64,000 nt of DNA from Sporomusaceae bacterium (lineage in GTDB: Bacteria > Bacillota_C > Negativicutes > Sporomusales_B > UBA7701): positions 66,759-130,758 of the forward strand of contig JALHDI010000010.1 of the NCBI GenBank assembly GCA_022839045.1, written 5' to 3'. Positions 1-8,297 of the stretch are shown here, in pieces. The translations under genes and the position numbers were made by a program. Under the pieces are notes generated by a model, which was given only the letters and a program-made list of their open reading frames with translations, did not search any database and had not been told where the DNA came from. How positions within the stretch are numbered: position 1 is the first letter of the stretch; the number at the start of each line of letters is the position of its first letter.

Positions 1-2270
1 AGCGCCTGCAGCAATTCACGGGCTTTCTCCTCCTGCAGTTCTTCCTTCTTCAAACCGGGCAGACCCGTCACGCGGTCCTTAAGCATAGCCGTCAGCGCGT
101 CCTTATAATCATCCCCCAGCATTTCCTTCACCGTGGCCGCCAGTTCCTGCCCGTCCGGCAGCACTCCCAGGGTATGCAGGCCGATGGGAACGCGGTGTTC
201 TTCAATTTCGTGGATTTTGAGATGCAATTTTTCAAGAAACTTGTCAAAATCATCAATAGACGCTACATCAAGCTCCATGTCCCGGTCAATTTTCAATTCC
301 CGCACCTTATCCAGGATGGTTTGCCGGTATTGGCCCTTAAGGGTTTCGCCAGCCGCATCAAGGTAAAGGTGGATGTCGGCGTGCAGCCCGGACAATTCGC
401 CGTACAGGCCACCGGCCACCAGCGGCGGCGTAAGATAACTGATCAATACCGCCTCGCCCCGTCGCTTAGCCTGCATCCCCTCGCCCACGTTATCCATGAT
501 ATAAGGGTATACGATCGGCATGTCCTGGGCCAGCAAAAGCGGCCAATCCGTGGCCCCCAGCCCCTGCTCCTTGCCCGGCAGCCATTCGTGCGTCCCGTGA
601 GTGCCGAGATGAATCAGCGCGTCGGCGCCGTAGCGCTTTTTCAGCCACAGGTAAAACGCCACATACTGGTGGGGCGGCGGCACCGCTTTGTCGTGGTAGC
701 TCGCGACAACTTTGGAAATATCAGTCCGCTGCGGCTGCGGCGCCAGGACAATATTACCCAGTCTTATCACCGGCAACACCAGGTACTCTTTCCCGCCCGC
801 CCGGTGCACCATCAGTTCGCCCGGGGGCGGTCCCCATTTCGTCACCAGCTCTTGCCGTCTGATTTCCGGGAGGGCGTCAAACCACTGCCGGTATTCTTCC
901 GCCGGCAGCAGCGCCACATCGCCGGTCCGGACCAGGGCTTCAAGCTGCTCGGGCGCCCATGATCCGACGTTTATCCCGCCGGCGAGCATCCGGGCCAGCA
1001 GTTCCTTTTCCGCCAGCGGTTCCACCGTATAGCCCCTGGCCTTCATTTCCGCCAAAATCTTTTCCACGCTGGCGGGTACGTTTAAAAAGCTCGCGCCGAT
1101 ACTCCCCTTGCCAGGCGGATAATTGTAATAAACTATCGCCACTTTTTTCGCGGCGGCGGGCTTGGCCTTGAGCCGGCACCAGCCGGCGGCCCGGTCGGCG
1201 ATCTTGTCCGCCTGCTCCGGCAGCGGCACGGAATAATAGTCGCCCGTATCCGTATATTGCCGGGCGGCCACGACGATGGGGTCGACGGCACCCCGCATTT
1301 CCGGCGCCCCCAGCACCACGTGCAGCCAAAACGGCGGGATGCCGAAGGAGCTGTTTTGCCATTCCTCCGGCGTCTGGGCTGTTTCTACCGCCAAAACAAG
1401 ATAATTTACCCAGTTTTCCTGCGGACCCGGTCCCCCGTGGTAAACGAAGGTCACCATCGCGGCAATGACGGGTTTGCCGTTGGCCTTAACAAGTTCGAGT
1501 TCGGCGAAGGAATTTTTCTCGGTCCGTTCGTTTGCATCCATCAGATAAAAGGGAATGACGTTAAGCCCCCGCTTTTCCAGCGACCCGATCACCGCGTCAA
1601 GCGCTTTTGTTTCATCCTTGGCCAGCGCCGATTTATAAAACTTCACGCCGACAAACTGCCGGTTCAGATCGTTGCCGCGCTCTTCATACCACTTCAGGTA
1701 TGAAGAAAGCTCGGGAAACGGCTTACCGCCGGCCTCAGGATGGTAAATGCCCGTGCGCGGCAGTTCCAGGGGTTTTTTCGTTTCGACCGGCGCCTGCAAA
1801 AAATTTTTCCCCAGATAGCCGCATAAACGGGCCATATTTTCCAGGCCGCCGTTGGTCCAGTACCTGATTATGTCCGGGTGCTCGCCGAGATTGACATTGG
1901 CGATAATCCGGTCCTCCGGGACATTGGGTACGACAATCCGTCCGCCCCGGTCTTTGAAAGCCTGCCAAGTGTCGCGGAATTGCTCGATGCGCGAAAGGTC
2001 CTTGCCATGGGTAATGATTACCGCCAGCGCGGTATTTCGCAGTTCGGCTTTGAGCGTATCCTCATCGACATTTCGCAGCAAATTAAGCTCCAGCGGGTAG
2101 CCGGCGCGTTCCCTGGCGGCCAGCAGCACCTTGTCGTAGCCCGGCGAGCCTTCTATGACAAATAATATTTTCGGCGCGCCGCCGGCCGCCAACGCCGCCC
2201 CGGCGGCGGTAAGCCCCCAGACAATGCCGGCCAATGCCATAACGCCGATAAGGATAATGCTTTTTCGCAT
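1..2270 (-). CDS. CobN/HmuS-like tetrapyrrole chelatase-family protein (3' end cut by window)
   Basis: The reading frame is open from an ATG at 2270 to the left edge, about 756 codons; the C-terminus lies outside the window. The N-terminus is a signal/anchor (MRKSIILIGVMALAG, then an Ala-rich stretch), so the chelatase-like domain probably sits outside the cytoplasm, unlike the cytoplasmic CobN at 14550-18410. CobN/BchH hallmarks follow: FVIEGSPGYDKVL near the start, TFVYHGGPGPQENW, VAIVYYNYPPGKGS, and HLGTHGTHEWLPGKEQGLG. It is the last gene of a receptor/DUF4198/membrane/MotA-TolQ-ExbB/DUF2149 operon. That is the composition of Bacteroidetes hmu loci, where HmuS is a CobN relative reported to remove iron from haem. 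Family assignment is firm; dechelation rather than insertion is inferred from context. Confidence 0.88.
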   Translation of the reverse strand, partial: MRKSIILIGVMALAGIVWGLTAAGAALAAGGAPKILFVIEGSPGYDKVLLAARERAGYPLELNLLRNVDEDTLKAELRNTALAVIITHGKDLSRIEQFRDTWQAFKDRGGRIVVPNVPEDRIIANVNLGEHPDIIRYWTNGGLENMARLCGYLGKNFLQAPVETKKPLELPRTGIYHPEAGGKPFPELSSYLKWYEERGNDLNRQFVGVKFYKSALAKDETKALDAVIGSLEKRGLNVIPFYLMDANERTEKNSFAELELVKANGKPVIAAMVTFVYHGGPGPQENWVNYLVLAVETAQTPEEWQNSSFGIPPFWLHVVLGAPEMRGAVDPIVVAARQYTDTGDYYSVPLPEQADKIADRAAGWCRLKAKPAAAKKVAIVYYNYPPGKGSIGASFLNVPASVEKILAEMKARGYTVEPLAEKELLARMLAGGINVGSWAPEQLEALVRTGDVALLPAEEYRQWFDALPEIRRQELVTKWGPPPGELMVHRAGGKEYLVLPVIRLGNIVLAPQPQRTDISKVVASYHDKAVPPPHQYVAFYLWLKKRYGADALIHLGTHGTHEWLPGKEQGLGATDWPLLLAQDMPIVYPYIMDNVGEGMQAKRRGEAVLISYLTPPLVAGGLYGELSGLHADIHLYLDAAGETLKGQYRQTILDKVRELKIDRDMELDVASIDDFDKFLEKLHLKIHEIEEHRVPIGLHTLGVLPDGQELAATVKEMLGDDYKDALTAMLKDRVTGLPGLKKEELQEEKARELLQA

Positions 2271-2319
2271 TTTTCGCCGTCCCTTTCCGCATTACACATG
2301 CCTGAACAATTTTGTTGCG

Positions 2320-2664
2320 CTATTGCTTGATCATGATGAGCTTCCCGGTCTTGGGGTCCTTGTATACCCTGCCCATTTCCTGGTAGCCCGAGCCGCCCTG
2401 CCCCTTGCTGACGTCGGGCATGCCGTCGAGTTCCTGCCCCTGCTCCACCTGGATGGCTTCGCTGACCGCTTTGAGCATCTGCTGGCGTTTTTCCGGCGTC
2501 ATATCCGTCAACAGTACATTCTGGAGATTCCAGGACATAACCAGGGCCACCAGCAGCCCGCAGGCAAAGACCAGCATGAAGTCGACCAGATTTACCAGTC
2601 CGTTGCGGGGATCAGTTTCTTCGATTAACGTAGGCGACGTTGGCCTCAACCTTTGGCGGAGCAT
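2320..2664 (-). CDS. DUF2149 small membrane protein (HmuV-like)
   Basis: A 114-residue protein with the DUF2149 signature: a short basic N-terminus, EETDPRNGLVNLVDFMLVF running into one transmembrane helix (about residues 25-45), and an extracytoplasmic tail ending in GYQEMGRVYKDPKTGKL. Its start lies 53 nt inside the preceding MotA/TolQ/ExbB gene, suggesting translational coupling. DUF2149 proteins commonly accompany MotA/TolQ/ExbB proteins and CobN-like genes, and HmuV of the hmu haem loci belongs here. By size and topology (one helix plus a periplasmic tail) it could play the ExbD role beside the ExbB-like neighbour; that role is inferred. Confidence 0.8.
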   Translation of the reverse strand: MLRQRLRPTSPTLIEETDPRNGLVNLVDFMLVFACGLLVALVMSWNLQNVLLTDMTPEKRQQMLKAVSEAIQVEQGQELDGMPDVSKGQGGSGYQEMGRVYKDPKTGKLIMIKQ

Positions 2665-3307
2665 CGTTCATCACCTCCAGGAAACCCTCCAGGATAACCT
2701 CCAGAACAGCCAGATATGAGACTATCCGGCGCTGGCGGACTTTTGTGATCCAGAAAGCCAGAATGCCGATAACCAACCCGACGACGGTAGCGTCAAAAGC
2801 GATTATCAATTTTTGGGCAAGCGCGGTCAGGTCGCCGCTTCCCAGCGCCGACAACCCCGGCCCCAAGGGGATTAGCGTACCCATCAGGCCCAGCATCGGC
2901 GCCACTTTGGCGAGTATGTCGGTTTTATCCAGCAGGCGCTTGGCCTTGGCCTCCTCCTGCTCCAGTATCCACCGGGCGGAAATCCGCTGGTTTTCCGGCG
3001 ACGATAAATTCGTGGCGACAAAGTCCACGACAATGCGCTTGGTTGTGTCCGGCCAGGTGCAGTTCGTTATCATATCTTTCCAGTTGCGGAATTTCCCTGC
3101 CCGGAAATTCTCCAAATCCTGCAGAAACCGGCTGCCGTCAAAGGACTTTTCCAAACGCGCCTGTCGGCTTTCGGCGATAAATGCGCCCAGTTCAAACATT
3201 ATCCAAACAAGAAAAAGCAACAGCGCGGCAATCGTCGGTATCAGCAGGCTCATCGCAAACACATGCATCAGTTCGTTCAAATACTCGGACCCCTGAATTA
3301 CCACCAA
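2612..3307 (-). CDS. MotA/TolQ/ExbB proton channel family protein (HmuU-like)
   Basis: About 231 residues. One transmembrane helix lies near the N-terminus (LLIPTIAALLLFLVWIMFEL), followed by a cytoplasmic region and two C-terminal helices carrying the family pattern APMLGLMGTLIPLGPGLSAL and IIAFDATVVGLVIGILAFW. An upstream ATG at 3370 would overlap the preceding gene. I chose the TTG at 3307 because it sits just after that gene's stop (3315-3317) and 7 nt downstream of GGTGAGG. With the DUF2149 partner it probably forms a proton-motive-force-driven complex energising the receptor or the CobN-like protein of this operon. It is distinct from the exbB at 25819-26454. Confidence 0.83.
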   Translation of the reverse strand: MVVIQGSEYLNELMHVFAMSLLIPTIAALLLFLVWIMFELGAFIAESRQARLEKSFDGSRFLQDLENFRAGKFRNWKDMITNCTWPDTTKRIVVDFVATNLSSPENQRISARWILEQEEAKAKRLLDKTDILAKVAPMLGLMGTLIPLGPGLSALGSGDLTALAQKLIIAFDATVVGLVIGILAFWITKVRQRRIVSYLAVLEVILEGFLEVMNDAPPKVEANVAYVNRRN

Positions 3308-3314
3308 GTACCCC

Positions 3315-4010
3315 TCACCTTCTATAATGATTTGCCTTTTGCCAAATATAGCCGCAAAGCAGGCAGGCAATCATTGCCGTCATGGTTACGCCCAGGCCTT
3401 TCAGCGAAGGTATCGCCAAAGGTTCGAAGACCGCTCCCCTCATCTGAACCAGCGCCGGGACAAGAAAGGCCAGCAGCAGAGCAATCACGCCCCCGGCCAG
3501 CAAAAGATGGTCAACCGCCCGCCGGGCACTCCCGACCGTAGCGGTAATTTTGCTACCTTTATAGGAAAATATGACAGCAAACGCGAAAACGGCGATCGCC
3601 TGCACAAAGGCGATAATTGCCAAACTTGGTCGGTTGCCGTCTCCCGCTAAGGCAAGCATCGCCGCGGCGAGGGCCGCGATTATAAGGCAAAAGAAACCGA
3701 ACGCCCCCTGAGCCAGCGCCAGCCCCGCCTTTCCGGGATTATGCCGTCTCTTAACGCAGAATTCCGGACACACCGCCAAAATTGTCAGTCCTACCGCCAA
3801 CAGCAAAAACCATAGCAAGTAATCGTCATAATTTTTCACAGCAATCCGGCCGGCCAGACTCTGGGCCGCGCCGGCCAAAGCATATACGGCAATGCCAAAT
3901 AACAGCGAACCCGTAAACAGGAGCCAACGCTTGCCGCTCAAGGCGGCAAGCGTCTGGCCCATTTTCCAGGTAATTGCGGTCAACAATATTGACCAAGCAA
4001 AATATAGCAA
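3315..4010 (-). CDS. Multi-pass membrane protein of the hmu-like operon (HmuT position)
   Basis: A 231-residue, very hydrophobic protein with about six to seven predicted membrane segments (LLFTGSLLFGIAVYALAGAA, LLWFLLLAVGLTILAV, FFCLIIAALAAAMLALA, LAIIAFVQAIAVFAFAVIFS, GGVIALLLAFLVPALV). The TTG start follows AAGGGG with 8 nt spacing. I see no catalytic or nucleotide-binding motif. It holds the place of HmuT, the membrane protein before the proton-channel and DUF2149 genes in hmu loci, so it may form the inner-membrane part of the uptake route. Function is unproven; the assignment rests on position and topology. Confidence 0.7.
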   Translation of the reverse strand: MLYFAWSILLTAITWKMGQTLAALSGKRWLLFTGSLLFGIAVYALAGAAQSLAGRIAVKNYDDYLLWFLLLAVGLTILAVCPEFCVKRRHNPGKAGLALAQGAFGFFCLIIAALAAAMLALAGDGNRPSLAIIAFVQAIAVFAFAVIFSYKGSKITATVGSARRAVDHLLLAGGVIALLLAFLVPALVQMRGAVFEPLAIPSLKGLGVTMTAMIACLLCGYIWQKANHYRR

Positions 4011-4047
4011 AATAAGCCCCTTCCCTTTTACGATCTCTCCTCAGCCG

Positions 4048-4857
4048 CTAGGGAATTTGTAGCGTCAGGGTGGCCGAGCTGCTCAACTCATTGCACTTGT
4101 CCCGCAACTCCGGCGTCGCCGGCTGCCGCACGTTCGCCTTTATCAGCCAGGTGCCCCAATGCGTGAGCCTGATTTTGGCGATTCCCTGATTGTCGGTGCG
4201 GCCCGTGTAGGCATAATCGTCCCCGCTCGAAAAACCGCCGTAAGTAGCGTTTATCACGCACGACCGGGCCGGCTGGCCGTCAAACAGGACCTTGACCGGC
4301 AACACGCCGCCCACGCCAAGCGTCGCCGGATTCTCCAGGGGGATAATCTCCAGCCTGTGGCCGAGCGGCTTGGAATACCCGTCGCCTTCCGCACCGCCGA
4401 CATCTACCAGGGATTTCGCGTACTGTTCGTAGTACAGGCTCAACATGACGTTTTGCTTGCCCGTTTTCGCCTCGCCTACATGGCGAATCCTGCCAGCATC
4501 ACGGTAGACGGTGTAAAAACCGGGCTTTTTCACCACTGAAATCAGATAGAAGCCCGGTTGGCTGTACCTGATTTCCGCGGCGTGAAACCCGTTATCTTCC
4601 GGAGCGATTGTTTGTTTTTCGCCGTCCGGGCCGACCAGGGAGAACTCGACCACATCCCCGGCGCGTACGAAGTCGTCGACGGGATAGTGATGGCCCCACC
4701 CCAGATATGCTTTGTTCCCGGCGCCATATCCCGGTTCAAATTCGGGCGAATGGTCGGTCATGTTTATCCACAGCGAGTGAGCGGAAGCGGCGCCGGCAAA
4801 CGCCAGCAGCCAAACCACGGCTATGCCCGGAATGATATACTTTCTTGTCAGTTTCAC
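4048..4857 (-). CDS. DUF4198 periplasmic protein
   Basis: 269 residues with a clear signal peptide (MKLTRKYIIPGIAVVWLLAF, cleavage likely after ASA) and then HSLWINMTD, the start typical of DUF4198 proteins. These are found with nickel/cobalt and TonB-dependent uptake genes. The GTG start follows AAGGGGGAAAATGC. The rest is beta-rich, with GHHYPVDDFVRAGD, GFYLISVVKKPGFYTVY and a carboxypeptidase-regulatory-like C-terminal half (GKARI-type GIAKIRLTHWGTWLIKANV). Lying between the receptor and the inner-membrane genes, it may bind substrate or metal in the periplasm; no ligand can be read from sequence. Confidence 0.78.
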   Translation of the reverse strand: MKLTRKYIIPGIAVVWLLAFAGAASAHSLWINMTDHSPEFEPGYGAGNKAYLGWGHHYPVDDFVRAGDVVEFSLVGPDGEKQTIAPEDNGFHAAEIRYSQPGFYLISVVKKPGFYTVYRDAGRIRHVGEAKTGKQNVMLSLYYEQYAKSLVDVGGAEGDGYSKPLGHRLEIIPLENPATLGVGGVLPVKVLFDGQPARSCVINATYGGFSSGDDYAYTGRTDNQGIAKIRLTHWGTWLIKANVRQPATPELRDKCNELSSSATLTLQIP

Positions 4858-4884
4858 GCATTTTCCCCCTTATATTTTTTTCCG

Positions 4885-6897
4885 CTAAAACTTGAACCTC
4901 AGACCTGTCCTGTATACCGCCCCGTATATTTTCAGATCTTCGTCGTATTTGTTTAGGAAGTTGTCGATGCCCGCGTATACCGTCATCGACTTGGTTATCT
5001 CTTTGTTCAGCAGAAAACTCCAGATTCCGTAAGTCTTGCTCATATCGTCGGCGGTAGAGGCCAGGGTGTTGACCATCACCGTTCCCCACACCCGGCCGGT
5101 AATGCCATGGGCCTTGTCGTTGTAAGACAGGCCCGCGCCGATCTGATGCCGGGGTTTGTCTACGAGGCGCGCGCCGGTCATGTCATTGCGGGCGTCGAGA
5201 TAGGTATAATTGGCGCTGAAACTAAATTTGTCGCTTAATTTGTGTTCCAGTTCCGTTTCCACGCCATAGATCGAGCCGTAGGGAATGTTATGGTACGACA
5301 TGTAGCGGTCGGAAGAGGGGAAGCCCAGCAGCGCGGTGGTGTCACGGGTGGCGCCGGTGTAATAGCTTTCGATGTAGTCCTTGATCTTGTTATGGAAGAA
5401 CATTATCCGTCCCGCCGTAGCCCCCCGCTCACCTTCGAGACCTATTTCAAAGGTTTGGGACCTCTCGGGCTTCAGGTTTGGGTTGCCGATAATGAAAAGG
5501 CCTGACGTCGGCTTGCTGATGGTCGCGGTATTATGCCAATAGCTGTAGTATGTATTAAGCAGGGAAGGTGTCTTGAAACCCAGACCGGCGCTGGCTTTCA
5601 GCCGGAGGTTGGGCCTCATCTTGTAGGTGATGCCCAGTTTCGGCGAAAAAGCGCTTTCATACGCGTCGCTGTCATCAATCCTGATCGCCGGGATGATGAG
5701 CAGCCGGTCGTTTACCACCCACTCGTCCTGCACATAGCCAGCGTAGTATTTGATCTGTCCCTCGGTACCGGTGTTGCTTATCCCTTCGCGGGATACAGTG
5801 TAACTGCCCTTGCCTGTATCGAAGCGGGTGCCTTTAAAATCCTCCTGCTGATACTCCCAGCCGGCGGTAACCAGGTGGTTTTCCCCCCACTCCCGCGTTA
5901 TCTTGCCCTCCAGCGTCGTGGACTCGCGGGTTACGAGGTCGAACGTCTTCAACGCCCCGGTTGCCGGGTTGCGGGTCTCGTAGTCTTTGTCGTAGACAGA
6001 CCGGTACAAGCGCAGAAAAGTGTCCCCGGCCTTCGTCTTGTCCTCGTAGGCCAACGACCAGCCGTTTCTCTCGTTGTCATATTTAAGCAGGGAAGTGGTC
6101 GAACTTTCTTTCTTGATCTTTTCTTCCATGCGGTCGTAGTCAAACGTCAGCTTGGCGCTCTTGCTAACATCGAGCACGCTTTTGAAATTGAACGGGCGAA
6201 CATAGCCGTAATAATTGAAGGTTGCCGTACCGGCCTCGTTATATAGCGGGTCGACTCTATTCTCCCCGAAGGAGAATGACCAGCCGAACCGGCCTTTCTT
6301 CCCGGCGTCGTAGCGGGCCAGCCAGTCGTAACCGCCTTCGCTGTTGCTGTCAGAATATCTTTTCCCTTCCATCTGCAACTCGAACTGGGGTTTCAGTGGC
6401 TGCTTGGTTATAATGTTGACCACACCGCCCATGGCATCGGAGCCGTACAGCGCACTGACCGGCCCGCGGATGACCTCGATCCGCTCGACGCTTTCCATGG
6501 TTATCCGGGTCAATTCGTAGGTCGTCTCGCTGCCGATCTCGCTCGATATCCGTTTCCCGTCGATCAAGATCAGCGTGTGGCGCGTATCAAAACCGCGCAT
6601 GCCTACCATGGCCCGGCTATGGCTGTCCTTGCCGGAGTAGACGCTCGTCGCCATTTCCAACGCCTGCTGTAAAGTGACGGCGCCGCGCGCGGCCAACTCC
6701 TCGGCGGTGATGATAGCCACCGACGCCGGGACCTCTTTCACTTCCTGTTCGGTCCGCGTGGCCGTTATTACCACATTTCGGGCTTCGGTTTCAGCCGTTT
6801 CATCGCTTTCTGCGGCGCAAACACTTACCGAGCCGGTAATAAACAAAGCCGTGCACATAATTATCAGTAAATTAGTCCTTCCCTTTTTCCTGTTCAC
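4885..6897 (-). CDS. TonB-dependent outer-membrane receptor
   Basis: About 670 residues. It has a signal peptide (IIMCTALFITGSVSVCAA), a TonB-box-like segment (ARNVVITATRTEQE), a plug domain (VPASVAIITAEELAARG, MRGFDTRHTLILIDGKRI, VERIEVIRGPVSALYGSDA, GGVVNIITKQP) and a 22-strand-type barrel ending in GLRFKF with the usual C-terminal Phe. An ATG at 6903 abuts the GGAGG, so the GTG at 6897 (6 nt spacing) is the likelier start; the choice changes only two residues. It belongs to the BtuB/HmuR-like group. As first gene of the Fur-box-controlled operon it should import a haem- or corrinoid-like iron or metal complex; the exact ligand is unknown. Confidence 0.92.
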   Translation of the reverse strand: MNRKKGRTNLLIIMCTALFITGSVSVCAAESDETAETEARNVVITATRTEQEVKEVPASVAIITAEELAARGAVTLQQALEMATSVYSGKDSHSRAMVGMRGFDTRHTLILIDGKRISSEIGSETTYELTRITMESVERIEVIRGPVSALYGSDAMGGVVNIITKQPLKPQFELQMEGKRYSDSNSEGGYDWLARYDAGKKGRFGWSFSFGENRVDPLYNEAGTATFNYYGYVRPFNFKSVLDVSKSAKLTFDYDRMEEKIKKESSTTSLLKYDNERNGWSLAYEDKTKAGDTFLRLYRSVYDKDYETRNPATGALKTFDLVTRESTTLEGKITREWGENHLVTAGWEYQQEDFKGTRFDTGKGSYTVSREGISNTGTEGQIKYYAGYVQDEWVVNDRLLIIPAIRIDDSDAYESAFSPKLGITYKMRPNLRLKASAGLGFKTPSLLNTYYSYWHNTATISKPTSGLFIIGNPNLKPERSQTFEIGLEGERGATAGRIMFFHNKIKDYIESYYTGATRDTTALLGFPSSDRYMSYHNIPYGSIYGVETELEHKLSDKFSFSANYTYLDARNDMTGARLVDKPRHQIGAGLSYNDKAHGITGRVWGTVMVNTLASTADDMSKTYGIWSFLLNKEITKSMTVYAGIDNFLNKYDEDLKIYGAVYRTGLRFKF

Positions 6898-7117
6898 CTT
6901 CATCCTCCTTTAAGCTCCCAACTAGATCGACCTGCCGTAAATTGTTTCTGCAACCGCTGTCCTTCACTGCAAAAAATAACCAGTCTGGCTTTTCACTCCT
7001 CCCACCAACTTTGTTGTCAATTGCCTCATTTTTTGTCCGGCAGGGCAGGCTCTTGGCTCTGACCAAAATGCCGTCTTCCTTCGCTTGCATGTATGATCAA
7101 ATGATTGTACGAAAAAG

Positions 7118-7170
7118 AAAAGAGCCCCGATAGTCAGTTATGCCTATGGAGCTCTGCGACGGCTCTCTAT
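7118..7170 (-). repeat. Leader repeat copy A with terminator-like hairpin
   Basis: One of two 53-bp direct repeats starting 107 bp apart in the leader of the receptor operon, 46/53 identical with no gaps. On the minus strand it folds as GAGCTCCATAG / CTAT(C)GGGGCTC followed by TTTTCTTTTT, an intrinsic-terminator shape. An upstream AGAGAGCC can instead pair with the same 3' arm (GGGGCTCT), so two exclusive structures are possible, as in an attenuator. The stem mismatch in this copy makes it weaker than copy B. Which structure forms, and in response to what, cannot be told from sequence. Confidence 0.7.
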
Positions 7171-7224
7171 TTGGTTGTCTCAGGATAAAGGAATCGATAA
7201 GAGGTAATAACCGGGCGATAAAAC

Positions 7225-7277
7225 AAAAGAGCCCCCATAGCCAATCATGCCTATGGAGCTCTACGGTGGCTCTCTAT
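7225..7277 (-). repeat. Leader repeat copy B with terminator-like hairpin
   Basis: Promoter-proximal copy of the 53-bp leader repeat. The minus-strand hairpin pairs GAGCTCCATAG with CTATGG(G)GGCTC and is followed by TTTTGTTTT. The alternative pairing AGAGAGCC with GGGGCTCT is conserved in both copies. The differences from copy A include the loop and a few stem positions, while both arms of the alternative pairing are unchanged, which suggests selection on structure. Confidence 0.7.
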
Positions 7278-7339
7278 CTTTTATTGATCCAAGCTGAGAA
7301 TCAACAAGCCCTTGGCAGAAGTTTATGAACACAGTTATT

Positions 7340-7358
7340 GAGAACGATTCTTATTATC
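7340..7358 (-). promoter_or_regulatory. Fur box overlapping the transcription start
   Basis: On the minus strand GATAATAAGAATCGTTCTC matches the 19-bp Fur consensus GATAATGATAATCATTATC at 15 of 19 positions. It lies just downstream of the -10 hexamer, where a bound repressor would block transcription. Iron repression of the receptor operon is the direct prediction. Confidence 0.82.
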
Positions 7359-7365
7359 ACGTGTT

Positions 7366-7394
7366 ATTATATATTTGTTTTCCCTTTCAGTCAA
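7366..7394 (-). promoter_or_regulatory. Sigma-70-type promoter of the receptor operon
   Basis: On the minus strand the -35 is TTGACT (7394-7389), the spacer is 17 bp and the -10 is TATAAT (7371-7366). A/T-rich runs upstream could act as an UP element. Transcription should start near 7358-7360, giving a leader of about 455 nt before the receptor gene. Confidence 0.85.
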
Positions 7395-7553
7395 TAATAT
7401 ATTTAAAAATTTTCCCATCTTATAAAATCCTTGGTAAATACAACTGCAGTTCTCCCGTGTCCACCTTTTCCAGATATAAATAGAGGTGTCCGTTAGACAA
7501 ATGTTAGACAGGTGCACGATTTCTCCCCCCTCTTGGCAACCTTGAAGCCCGCC
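7395..7553. other. A/T-rich intergenic DNA without a recognisable gene
   Basis: This stretch separates the end of the region-B operon (stop at 7554) from the promoter of region A. It holds A/T tracts upstream of the -35 and a short direct repeat (GTTAGACA at about 7492 and 7503). I see no convincing coding frame or strong terminator for the operon that ends here. Confidence 0.5.
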
Positions 7554-8297
7554 TTATTCCCTCACCCTGCTCATCGACCAGACCCCCATGCCAATCAACG
7601 CCATAGCGTAAATAGCCAGCACACCCATCGAGAGCCACGGCACGCCGCCGCCGCTGCCAATCAGCCGCAATGCGTAGGTGGCATGGGTGAGCGGCAGGAT
7701 TTCGATTATCACCCTCACAACCGAAGGCATCCCGTCCAGGGAAAAGAAGGTGGCGCACAAAAAAGACATCGGCAGGAGAACATAGGTCGAGAAATTGGCC
7801 ATATCCTCATGGCTGTCGATAAGCATGGCCACCACGAATCCCATGGCGGCGAAGAGAAAACAGGTCAGGGCCAGCGTCAGGATATACCACAGGTTTACCG
7901 TGTAGTCGGCGCCGAACAGGTAGGCCAGCACAAAAATCACCGCGCTCGATATCAATCCTCTCAGCGCGCCTGCCAGTATTTTGCCGGCCACGAACGATAC
8001 CGCGCCGATTGGCGCGATGAGGTATTCCTCCAGCGTCTTGTGGTAGAGCCTGCTCATGTTGAGCTGCGAGCCGACGGCGCTGAAGCTGATATTCATGGCG
8101 TTGAGGGCCATTATGCCGGGGACGATGAAGTCCAGGTAGTTGCCTCCGTCCATTCGCATGCCGCGGCCGAGCCCCCACCCGAAAGCCACCAGATACAGGA
8201 TCGGGCTGATCATCCGGGACAGGACGAACTTGGTCATCCGGCGGTCGAGGACCGTCCAGTCCCGCCAAAATACCGTGCCGACATCATACAGATTCAT
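7554..8297 (-). CDS. ABC-2 type transporter permease
   Basis: 247 residues with about six membrane helices and the ABC2_membrane pattern (DFIVPGIMALNAMNISFSAV, YHKTLEEYLIAPI near the conserved coupling helix, then THATYALR near the end). The start overlaps the stop of the ATPase gene by one base, so the two are co-translated. It is last in the long metal/tetrapyrrole operon. Such two-gene exporters move drugs, lipids or metals out of the cytoplasm; the cargo is unknown, though context suggests a product or toxic intermediate of the chelatase system. Confidence 0.88.
   Translation of the reverse strand: MNLYDVGTVFWRDWTVLDRRMTKFVLSRMISPILYLVAFGWGLGRGMRMDGGNYLDFIVPGIMALNAMNISFSAVGSQLNMSRLYHKTLEEYLIAPIGAVSFVAGKILAGALRGLISSAVIFVLAYLFGADYTVNLWYILTLALTCFLFAAMGFVVAMLIDSHEDMANFSTYVLLPMSFLCATFFSLDGMPSVVRVIIEILPLTHATYALRLIGSGGGVPWLSMGVLAIYAMALIGMGVWSMSRVRE

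Noticed and set aside
6872..7090. 72-residue minus-strand frame in the receptor leader
   Set aside because: It has no ribosome-binding site, no recognisable domain and runs into the receptor start; the region is better explained as untranslated leader.
7335..7517. 60-residue minus-strand frame over the promoter region
   Set aside because: It covers the -35, -10 and Fur box, is A/T-driven and has no ribosome-binding site.
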